Source: Favolaschia claudopus
Lineage: Eukaryota; Basidiomycota; Agaricomycetes; Agaricales; Mycenaceae
Length of the DNA: 64,000 nt
Assembly: GCA_037176885.1 (NCBI GenBank)
Contig: JAWWNJ010000061.1
Location: 1,054,001 to 1,118,000 of the forward strand
Direction of reading: 5' to 3'
Shown piece by piece: positions 45,595 through 53,815 of this stretch; position 1 is the first letter of the stretch, and every line of letters starts with the position of its first letter. The position numbers were made by a program, and so were the translations under genes. Under the pieces are notes generated by a model, which was not told the DNA's origin, did not search any database, and worked only from the letters and a program-made list of their open reading frames with translations.

Positions 45595-46404
45595 TTACTC
45601 CGAATCATCACTGTCATTGTATCCTCCCAGCGGCCCTTTCTTATCCAGGCGGTGCTTCTTGTCCTTGACATCCTGGAACTTCTTCAACCACGCCTCGATC
45701 TTCCGAAAATTTGTTCTCGGCTCCTTCACCGGCTCGTCCAACGCAGCGACATCGACCCAGATCGGACCCTCCCGCTCCTTCGCTACTCTTTGTTCCTCGT
45801 AGTAGCGCAGATAAGTCTTGATTTCTTCATCGTCTACGAAAGGGTCGTCCGAGTCCCTGATTAGACGCACTTCGAGTCGCTCTGCCACGTCAGGGTGCGT
45901 CGTCAACGGGCCCAAATGGCCGAGCATGATGTTCGCCACGAACCACCTCCGCCAGCAACGTGGCTGGACCTCTAGCACCTTCAAAGCGCATTCCGGTCCA
46001 GGATTAAGAATGCGGGACGGTGAGCCTAGACCGCGGCCGCGAGAGGAGACTGGACCGGCACCGACAAGGCGGACGCGCTCGGCGTAACGCATGATGAAGG
46101 GGAAATTTTCACGGTCGTCTGGATGCTTCACACCATACTCGGGGCGGTAAGAGCCGTGTAGGAGAGGACCACGAATAATATATGTTAAATCGAGGTGTCG
46201 AAGCTTGGCAGGAAGCGGCTCGAGTTCAGAGTGAATCAGCTTGCAAACGCGGTATAATTCGACAGGTAGATTGAGTCGACAAGCAGCCAAAGTAGCTCGA
46301 TATGGAACTATTTGAATGTATGCCTGTGGAGGTGGGAAGCAAAGGTCGAGGATTAGCCCGCGAACCTCCGGCGGTATACTGAGCAGTGTGGACATGAAAG
46401 TCAA
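45595..46404 (-). CDS. F-box-like uncharacterised protein
   Basis: A single intact exon encodes 269 residues. The N-terminus, MTFMSTLLSIPPEVRGLILD, has the L-x-x-L-P-x-E-x-x-x-x-I pattern of F-box or 2EXR-like domains; residues 20-110 (PPPQAYIQIVPYRATLAACR, LHSEL-type helices) fit the fungal 2EXR/F-box-like group. The C-terminal 80 residues are charged and lysine-rich (RKIEAWLKKFQDVKDKKHRL) and end in acidic DSDDSE. Such proteins may act as adaptors for ubiquitin ligases, but no partner domain is visible here. Either of the first two Met codons could be the start. The uninterrupted frame and compositional coherence make a real gene likely; function is uncertain. Confidence 0.7.
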   Translation of the reverse strand: MTFMSTLLSIPPEVRGLILDLCFPPPQAYIQIVPYRATLAACRLNLPVELYRVCKLIHSELEPLPAKLRHLDLTYIIRGPLLHGSYRPEYGVKHPDDRENFPFIMRYAERVRLVGAGPVSSRGRGLGSPSRILNPGPECALKVLEVQPRCWRRWFVANIMLGHLGPLTTHPDVAERLEVRLIRDSDDPFVDDEEIKTYLRYYEEQRVAKEREGPIWVDVAALDEPVKEPRTNFRKIEAWLKKFQDVKDKKHRLDKKGPLGGYNDSDDSE

Positions 46405-47032
46405 GAGTCAGAGCTATTCCTCTCTCCGGCTCGGAGCCTCCTTGATGCGCATTGGGCGCCGCGGCGAAGCTCGGCAGCAATCAAACTCGGGTTGTTCTTG
46501 AACTTTTCGCGATTGCTCATTGGACTCATGCTCGATCCTGCGGGTTTGTCGGCGCAATACCCCACATTACCTTCTTTTCCAGTGTCGAATCGGTCGATCA
46601 TCCGTGTATACTTGTCGTATCAAGCCACATTTGAGCCACATCCAAGTTCCTTACCCACGAAACAGTCGGAGAGCCGTCCTCCAGCGTCTAAACGAGTCTC
46701 CGAGACTTCACGTTCACCCAATCGTCACCAGTAGACCTCAGCACGGCTGCCAGGCCGGGAGATTCTTCTCTGATTCGTGAATGAGTCCTTGAACTGCCAT
46801 ACGCTCAAACCCGAGACAATCGCAAGGACGGGGAACTTGTGGAAGTTGAGAACGCGTCTTCTGGCGCTCACGCATGAACTATCGACACAGTTTTCTCAGA
46901 ACGTGTGTATCCAAATTGATACGACGACTTGATATTCGATGGCAGCAGCCTGAATTCTTCGGTGCCGCTTCGACTCGTACAGCTTTCCCAGATCGCCCAC
47001 AACTTGCTCTTGCTCTTGTTCCTCAACTCATC
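46405..47032. other. Divergent upstream region of F-box-like and RNase III genes
   Basis: No coding sequence is supported. Several overlapping short frames on both strands look accidental. Confidence 0.4.
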
Positions 47033-48385
47033 ATGTCTGCTCGCCAGTGCGTATTCATTCCTATTCTCTCTAGCCTCCCCGCTTAACCTTCGTGCAAGGC
47101 CTGCATCCCCCGATTTCGCCGTCGATGCCTCCCAGTTCCCGCCTCTCCCTATCATCAAGCAAGAAGACATCCGCACGCGCGTCTTCACGCATCGCAGCTA
47201 CTATGCCCGCGCCGCGCACGTATTCGAGGATACCCTCGACGATCCCAGCCCCGATAACGAAAAGTACTGTATATGAATGATCAGCAGCCGTTCTATCGTA
47301 TAGGCTTTAACGCTGTTACTAACATCATTCATTAAATTTCTAGGTTCGAGCATCTTGGCGATTCAGTGTTGGGGTTGATCGTGACGAGTTTGGTGTTGGA
47401 GATGTATCCTGGATTGCGGGTCGGGCCGTCGACGGTGAGTGTCTCTTGTCTGGGGAGTGATTTGAGTGGATCTATGATCTATTGTGCACGAGATGCAGCT
47501 CACTCCCCTGATTCTGAAAGTAAGACAGTGTCACTAACTTACCATTACAGAAAGTACGCGCAAAAATTGTTGGCAACGCGACTCTGGCCGACATGTACGG
47601 CCACCACCCCCATTTGAGAGTCAACTTGACCCATCTTATGTAGCTCTGTCAAGTACAAGCTGCCGGAGCAACTCAGGCTTCATCCCGCACAGGCCGTCAC
47701 ACTGCGTGCCTCCATCAACGTTCAAGGTGTGTTCTCTTCTTTTATTCTCGCACGCACGCCCCGAGTACTCACGCGTTGACTCGACTCTGAAAGCCGACGT
47801 ATTCGAGGTAAATTGTATTTCCTGAACGTTGCTTTGATTCTGAAGCTCAGGTAACCACAGTCCTTCATCGGCGGCCTCTACACCGACCAAGACCTCGCAG
47901 CCTGCCAACGCTGGCTCCAACCGCTCTTCCGGCCCTATGCTCAAGTAGCCTACGCGGCCGTCCGCGGCGAGCATGGGTTGCCACCTCTCCACATCACCCC
48001 CAGCCCCGATGGCACCAACGGCGGCCTCACTGAGTCCCCCTCGAGCCCCGCACCGTCGTCGAACAGCAGCGGCGACGGGAACGGCGCCAACATCGGGCAC
48101 CTCGCACTCTTCAACCAGCGCCTGCAGAACGGCGAGGCGAGGGTGGAGTGGCTGTTTTCGGATCTGCATCCGTTCGGGGAGGGGCCTGGGTCCACCGATT
48201 CGAAGAACGACGCTAGCGCGAACGACCGGTTCGTCGGCGTGCAAGGCAACAAGAGCACGCCGGTGTGGTCTGCGCAGGTGTTGGTGGACGGGGAGGTGTA
48301 TGGCCGGGGCCGGGGAAACACGAAGAAGGCGGCGAAGAACGAGGCGGCGAAGCATGGGCTTGCGAGGTTGGGTGTTGTTGTTTAG
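47033..48385 (+). CDS. RNase III with C-terminal dsRNA-binding domain
   Basis: A plus-strand gene with about six exons. The first exon ATG at 47033 (MSARQ) splices at 47047-47098 to PASPDFAVDASQFPPLP. TRVFTHRSYYARAAHVFED precedes the signature FEHLGDSVLGLIVTSLVLEM (E and D of the ELGDxVL motif present). KVRAKIVGNATLADMYG follows, then, across a small intron, ADVFESFIGGLYTDQDLAA, which supplies the second catalytic Asp and Glu. The C-terminal 70 residues (PVWSAQVLVDGEVYGRGRGN, then TKKAAKNEAAKHGLARLGVV) are a dsRNA-binding domain with the KKxAK helix. All four metal-binding acidic residues are present, so it should cleave double-stranded RNA, for example in pre-rRNA or snRNA processing. A Ser/Gly/Asn-rich linker separates the domains. 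Confidence 0.9.
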
Positions 48386-49126
48386 GTGGGTGGGTCACTC
48401 TTGCCGCATTGTTCTTTGTTTTTTGTTTCCCTCATTTCTTTGTCTTTTTTTTCCTTCTTGCTTATACTTTCTTGGCGTTACCGGCCATTCGTTCACCTCA
48501 CTAACTTATTCGTTTCGTTGATATTCTAGACATCGGCTCCCCCGCCCAGAGTCAGGCTCGGCATGGTCTCTCCACACTTGCGCCGGCTGGACCGTGATGT
48601 AACGTGCTGTACTTGCGTCGCGGTCCGGTCTGCGTTGGTGTGCAGAGGTTGTGGGTGGAGCAGTTTCTTGAATGAATATGGGATTTCATTATATATTCAG
48701 GATTGGATTTACTGGTATGGATGGACGGATGGAAGGATTCATGTACCTGTTTTTGTTGTATGGATAAAGCTTGCGTATGAATATTTGATGTTGTGGGCTC
48801 ATGTTGTAACAATGCGCAAATCGGAATCGCGAAATTTCTTCTTTCTTGCCGACGGAACCGCGGCTACGCTTTCGTGGGCGTTCTCTCGCAAACTATCCGA
48901 ACCAAAATTCACACCGACAGAGTGAAATAGTGGTAAGCGGCCCGTATAGCGTCAGTCTGGGCATGTCAGGGCCTTCCGGCGTCCACAAGCCATTTCCAAA
49001 CAAAGTCTAGAACTTCTATTCCCATGCAACAAGCATATGTATTGTAGAGATGTACGGCGGGGCGTTGGCGGAACCAGGAGGGAGGTGGAGGTTTAGCGGA
49101 CAGGATATATAACAACATTAAGCAGC
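48386..49126. other. Convergent 3' spacer after RNase III
   Basis: It starts with pyrimidine-rich sequence after the RNase III stop. No gene is seen. Confidence 0.5.
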
Positions 49127-49834
49127 CTAATAGGGTGAGCCGGTGGTGTAGAAGCGGTAACCGAACCAGCCGACGAGGAGACCAATGGGTGCCCAGTACA
49201 TCAGGCTAAGGAATGACGCGGTCAGTGAATGCGAACGAGCGAGGAAGGGGGAAACGCACTTGGACCCCTGCTCGATGGTTGCTTGGGAGACGCGGGCTGC
49301 TTGGGCGGCGGCGGCGCCGGATTTGAGTTTGAGCTCCTACAAGACACAGTACAGAGCAAAAGATGTGTAACACTGCTAGGGTTGCGAGTGCGGGATCACG
49401 TACACTGGTTTCTTCAAAGTCACCGACAAGCATACCTGGGAGGAGCTCGCGCGCCTCCTCTGAGTGGCCGACGTCCTCAAACGCTTCGGTTGCGTCTTGG
49501 CCTGTGGGCAAGTCTTGAGAATGACGTGGTTTCTTGAAATGGGGTGATACGTACCGGATTCTGCGAGAATTACTTCGTCGCCTCCTGGGTGCTGCAGACG
49601 GACAGCGGGTTAGCACACGATACCAGAGAGAGGCAAGGCAGCGCACCTCGTCCAGGAATTTTGTGACATTGTACACTGCGAACGGCAGCAACGGTCAGTA
49701 CTTGTAGCAAGACAAAACCGCTTGATGCGATTGGACAACGAATGGAGCGCACCCTTTTTGTGGATGAGGACGTAGAGGGAGTTCTTGGTGTTGTTGGCGC
49801 GCAGCTCGGCGAGGGTGATTTTCTTGTCTGACAT
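49127..49834 (-). CDS. CYB5: Tail-anchored cytochrome b5, canonical type, next to the right arm
   Basis: The minus-strand gene starts MSDKKITLAELRANNTKNSL at 49834. Exons supply YVLIHKK, VYNVTKFLDE, HPGGDEVILAES (first heme His), GQDATEAFEDVGHSEEAREL (second heme His) and LPGMLVGDFEETS. A short Ala-rich linker (GAAAAQAARVSQ) leads to the anchor LMYWAPIGLLVGWFGYRFYT with TGSPY. The exon pattern and anchor style resemble the gene at 41699-42384. The inner end of the right duplication arm lies about 220 bp upstream of its start, so its promoter borders the breakpoint. Confidence 0.92.
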
Positions 49835-50057
49835 GACGGTCGAAGGAGAGGAAGGAGAGAGAAGGAGGATGAGAGTGGGGAAGATGAGAGGTGGTAAGGT
49901 ACAAGTCCGCACCCGGTCCTATCGGCCGCTCATTTATTCTGATGCTTTCTCACGCAAAAATTTGCTGGCACCACCGGCGGACTCAATTTGTTATGGCGGG
50001 ATGGGATGTGGGTGTCTGAGTGCGGGATTCTCAATTTTGGAGGCGGTGAGATAGACA

Positions 50058-50343
50058 TAAGTAAAGGATGTATTCGGGGTAACGACTGTACAGGTTATAT
50101 GTAGGCTCGGCTTAGTACTCGAAAGACCATACAGGAACTGCGGGCAGTTGGACGTTCAAGCGTGGACCAAGACGACAAAGTCAATCTTCCACTTCACAAG
50201 TAGAGGTAACGAAGGCATTGTGAGCCGTGTCCCTAGGCATTAGCGAGTGGGGGTAGAAGAGGAAGAAGAGATATAAACGGGATTTCGTAGGAATGAAAAA
50301 AATGACATTGTGGTAGGAAGATAAGAGAGTTGTCACGCCGTGA
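50058..50343 (-). repeat. Truncated cassette copy at the inner end of the right arm
   Basis: Inverted counterpart of 20673-20970, ending at the TCACGCCGTGA palindrome. The small frame is interrupted as in the left copy. Confidence 0.75.
50333..50343. promoter_or_regulatory. 11-bp palindrome TCACGCCGTGA
   Basis: Mirror of the site at 20673-20683, at the edge of a truncated cassette copy; flanked by a further half-site GTGACA-type sequence. Confidence 0.4.
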
Positions 50344-50394
50344 CTTCGTGACACTCACCACCTTCACAACTCCTTCAAGTCGTCTCCCGTGTCG

Positions 50395-50890
50395 TGGAAA
50401 ATAGTGGATTCAAAGATCTAGACCTGCATAACACGCTGGAGGCTCCCGGTACTGGCGGCTTGCTCTCTGGTGCTAGGAGACCGGACCTGCTTCGTTGAAT
50501 TAGATCGCAAGCAGGCTTGAATCATGAAGGGCATTTGAAGGCTCGGCTGACAAGGAGAGGGCAAATCTTGAGACCATATTTCCCTAGCGTCGAACGAGAT
50601 ATAATGCTTGAACATAACGTGTCTGTCGGCGAGCGGGATGCGCTGAAACTCCAGACACTTCTTGGTGCTCAGCCATACCTGATAGCAACCGAGAATCTGG
50701 CTTTGTACCGACGCAGCCACTGCTGCAAGCTATCAGTTCCGAAAGAACTCGACCAGCTGTTGCCATCTACATTGTTGGTAGCGCGTCTCCCGTTCACAAA
50801 GCTTGACCGTATCCGTCGAGTGCTTCTATCTCTTCAAAAGCGCGCAGAATGCAGGCCCGCTTCCGCATTCTTCGGTTGACCCTCAAAAGA
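50395..50890 (+). pseudogene. Decayed gene fragment of unknown family (right arm)
   Basis: A plus-strand frame at 50517-50879 (120 residues) reads KARLTRRGQILRPYFPS, VGERDALKLQTLLGAQPYLI, VPKELDQLLPSTLLVARLPF and ALYRRSHCC. It parallels the broken minus-strand frames at 20182-20640. The right copy is less damaged, but no complete gene can be built and the family is not recognised. Confidence 0.5.
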
Positions 50891-50999
50891 ACAGACGGGG
50901 GAGGGTAGCTGTGCGGTACCGAGATGCGAGAAAACCAAGCAGTTAAAGGAGATGCCTGAGGAAGGTTGAGAGATGCAGACAATCAGGGCTCATACTTGG

Positions 51000-51425
51000 G
51001 GCGTTCCTACTGATGGTCGCCGACGAAATCGTAGCCCGCCTTCCTCCGGACGCGCCTGTCTCAGCTACGATTTAACGTCGACCCAGAATTCTGCCATCCC
51101 CACCTCACCCGCGAAAGCTAACTGGCAAGATCCTCGTCGGCGCGTTCAAGCGCGTGGTAGCGCGTTCGACGCGGGAGGGGAGCCGCAGCTCTGGTGACTG
51201 CAGAGCCGCGATCGTTGCATGGTCAGTATGTCACTGCGTGTCGGCAAAGCGACTTTCTGGGTGTACCGGAGGGGATGGGGTTTCAATCCTCGCTTTGGGT
51301 GTGTTGCATCCATGAGCGGCGATTGTGGCGAGCTGATTGATTTGCAGGAAGAGACGATTCGGGCGTTGAGCAAGGTTGAGGCAAGGGTGGAAGAGATTGT
51401 GAAAGCTCATTTGGAATTACAATTG
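51000..51425 (+). pseudogene. Short-chain dehydrogenase 3' fragment (right arm)
   Basis: Plus-strand blocks VADEIVARLPPDAPVS-like, FKRVVARST, RSLHGQYVTACRQSDFL-like and EETIRALSKVEARVEEIVKA, in shifting frames, match the last third of the intact gene at 28887-30106 and mirror 19509-20080. The nucleotide-binding and YxxxK regions are absent. Confidence 0.75.
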
Positions 51426-51589
51426 AAGAAGGTACATTGTCAAGGGATTCTCGTCGACAAAAACATTTTGTGTTGGTTCGAAGCGTCGTGTCGTTGAGTG
51501 AATTGTGAGTTTACAATGTATACAGCTGGCGATACCGGAAGCGGCCAGTACTCGCGGCCATAAGTAACCGCGCCATTGCACCTGCACCA

Positions 51590-51840
51590 GGTGATGAACG
51601 CTGCGCAAACGAGTGATGAATCGATGACGACAGTGACGCGATGCTTTCCATAATTTCCTTTTTTGGGTGCGAGAAGTAGCGTCGCTCAATCCCAAGCATC
51701 GTCCAGGCTTGGCAGATGAGATGATATCGTGATACGCTGGGTGGATCTAGCTGTTGCGGAGCGGGGACTCCAAAAGACATACGCAATAATTTGCATCATC
51801 GTTTGAATAGTTTGGGTATAAAAGGGCCAAGGCGAAAGCG
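51590..51840. other. Right-arm HSP12 upstream region
   Basis: Matches 18905-19310 in inverted orientation but lacks about 160 bases present on the left. The conserved ERRYFSHPKKEIMESIAS frame on the minus strand is not supported as a gene. Confidence 0.4.
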
Positions 51841-51962
51841 AAATGCATCACAACTCACCTCCTCTAACCACTTGTCAGTCTTCGTCTTCTCTCTCTTCTC
51901 GGGAAACCAGCAACTCACCTCTCTCTAACAGAACGAACCACCCACTACCAAACTCATTTAAC

Positions 51963-52277
51963 ATGTCTGACACTGGACGCGAATCTTTCACTGACAAGGC
52001 TTCTGCCGCCATCAAGGTTCGTCCACGCCTCTTTGATGCCTCGTATGCTTATACCCACTCATCTTGCTCTCAGCCCGATTCCCAGAAGTCTACCACCGAG
52101 CACTTTGGGGATAAGATGAAGGGGCACGGCGACTCTATGGCCAGCACTCTCCAACCCAACTCTGAGAAGAGCGGCACCCAGAAGGCCGGTGACGCCTTCT
52201 CCAGCAACTCCAACCACAATGACCAGTCCTTACTGGACAAGGCCAAGAACGCGGTTGGCATGGGCGACAAGCACTAA
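51963..52277 (+). CDS. HSP12: HSP9/HSP12-family small stress protein (right arm)
   Basis: Exons 51963-52016 and 52074-52277 with a 57-nt GT-AG intron encode 85 residues: MSDTGRESFTDKASAAIKPD, HFGDKMKGHGDSMAS, KAGDAFSSNSNHNDQ and LLDKAKNAVGMGDKH. It is virtually identical to the protein at 18484-18795. A longer in-frame upstream extension from 51843 exists, but the family starts at MSDTGRESF, and the left copy confirms this start. As a membrane-protecting stress protein it is unrelated to the polyketide cluster. The two copies share upstream sequence, so similar stress induction is expected. Confidence 0.92.
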   Translation: MSDTGRESFTDKASAAIKVRPRLFDASYAYTHSSCSQPDSQKSTTEHFGDKMKGHGDSMASTLQPNSEKSGTQKAGDAFSSNSNHNDQSLLDKAKNAVGMGDKH

Positions 52278-52426
52278 ACTGTTGGAACTATAATGACGGA
52301 AACTTGACTGTATCATTAGTTGTATTGTAACTCACAATTAACGCGCACGTTTGCCCGTAAACCTTACGGTTGACACGAAGCCAGAAAGATAGAAAGATTA
52401 TGAATTCAAATCGGTATGCCGCAGGA

Positions 52427-53041
52427 TTAAGAAGTTGCACAATGATAAACGAACAATCCCAGCAACAGTCCCAGCGGTGCCCAGTACAACAAACTGTAAA
52501 AGTTAGACTCAGCAACTTCATGGCAAGCGTATACTTATACCGATGGGCGGTAGTTGCCTCTTGCACCGGCTAGGAAAATCAATTAACACGAAAACACAAT
52601 TTGCGGCGTGCGGGCGTACATCCTCTATAAAATCCCCAAGGACCAAGTCAGAGAGGTAATCATAAGCACGCTCGGGGTGGCCAATTCCCAAAAATCCTCG
52701 AGTTATATCTGGCCCTACAGAGAGACGAGATCAAGAGGCGTTGATGCCAGGTTTTGCGCCCGACAGAAATGGGCGAACCATTGTCAATAATTATGTTGCG
52801 GCCAGCGGGATGCTACGTGATGTGTTAGCCAAAGCAACGAAGATCGGCACAGCTCACCAGATCCAAGAAAAGGGTGACATCGTACACTGTAACAGCGAGG
52901 TCAGCACGGATTCTAGTACGTCGAGTAATGAGATGGGAAATGTACACCTTTACCATCCAAGACTACCCAGTAATCATCCGGGGTGTTATGAAGCAGCAGA
53001 TCTGAAGCGGTAAATTCCCAAACGTGAGCTGGAAAATTCAT
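52427..53041 (-). CDS. Tail-anchored cytochrome b5, variant HPAG type (right arm)
   Basis: Inverted paralogue of 17719-18334 with the same exon pattern. The start MNFPAHVWEFTASDLLLHNT at 53041 leads through DDYWVVLDGK to HPAGRNIIIDNG (first heme His, HPAG in place of HPGG), GFLGIGHPERAYDYLSDLVL (second heme His) and GDFIED. The anchor LYWAPLGLLLGLFVYHCATS ends at 52427. Both arms keep the heme ligands and anchor and an open frame, so both copies look functional. The palindrome TCACGCCGTGA lies about 90 bp upstream. Electron transfer partner unknown. Confidence 0.85.
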
Positions 53042-53131
53042 ATGAGGGGAGTAAGTAGGTTGCGACGAGGACCCACAATCCACAGTGATCGTGAAATGCA
53101 TCACCAGACATCGTGAGCTGAGAAGAGCTTG

Positions 53132-53142
53132 TCACGCCGTGA
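53132..53142. promoter_or_regulatory. 11-bp palindrome TCACGCCGTGA
   Basis: Mirror of 17608-17618, about 90 bp upstream of the right-arm cytochrome b5 ATG. Confidence 0.4.
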
Positions 53143-53576
53143 CTTTGTCCGAAGTTGACTGCGACGACCTCAATATCGTCCAATGGACACGCAAACCTCC
53201 TGGTTGACATTGAGTCGGAAAAATTACCTGAGCTCGCCTAGGCCAACAGCTTCGTGGTCGTTTTGAACGTGTGGCTGGATGTAGGTCCAGGGGTTCAGTT
53301 TCAAAGCAACGTAGATTTCAGCAAAATATCGACTACAGCGGTGAGTGTGTAGGCTCGGTTTAGTACTCAAAGGACCATCGAGAACTGCAGGCAGCACTTG
53401 GACATTCAAGCGTGGACCAAAACTCAGTCGCTCTTCCACTTCGCAAGTAGAGGTAACGAAGGCACTGTGAGCCGTGTCCCTAGGCATGAGCGAGTGGAGT
53501 CGGAGGAGGAAAACTTGAGGGTATTTCGTAGGAATAAAACTCGAAGATGGCATTGTGGTAGGAAGAAAGAGAGGTG

Positions 53577-53587
53577 TCACGATGTGA
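53577..53587. promoter_or_regulatory. 11-bp palindrome TCACGATGTGA
   Basis: About 230 bp upstream of the ATG of family gene C, mirroring 17163-17173 before gene B. Confidence 0.4.
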
Positions 53588-53815
53588 CATTGGGTCTTGT
53601 CCTCCTACTACAAGTAGTACAACGACCTCAACAATCTCAGCGTCAAATGAATCTGTCCACCACAGCACTCGCCTCTGGCGGCGTGAGTCCGAGATAGTGG
53701 CTCTCAATCCTGGGACCATGGGCTCGTGTGAGGTCAGATTAACCGGTTTGATTGGCCATCGCCTGTTTTCAACGCGGCCGCGGTTTTGAGAGCCGCCACG
53801 CTGCTCGAAACCACC

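Larger units (their letters stand above)
53132..53587 (-). repeat. 456-bp palindrome-bounded cassette with a small ORF (right arm)
   Basis: Same length as the left cassette and bounded by the same palindrome type. The frame at 53224-53580 (118 residues) keeps SLMPRDTAHSAFVTSTCEVE and HVQNDHEAVGLGELR. A frame kept open in both arms while differing at many bases hints at coding, but no domain is recognised. Confidence 0.55.

Noticed and set aside
47636..48355. 239-residue open frame on the minus strand
   Set aside because: It is antisense to the RNase III exons, is Arg/Pro/Val-rich as expected of a shadow in GC-rich coding DNA, and has no motif.
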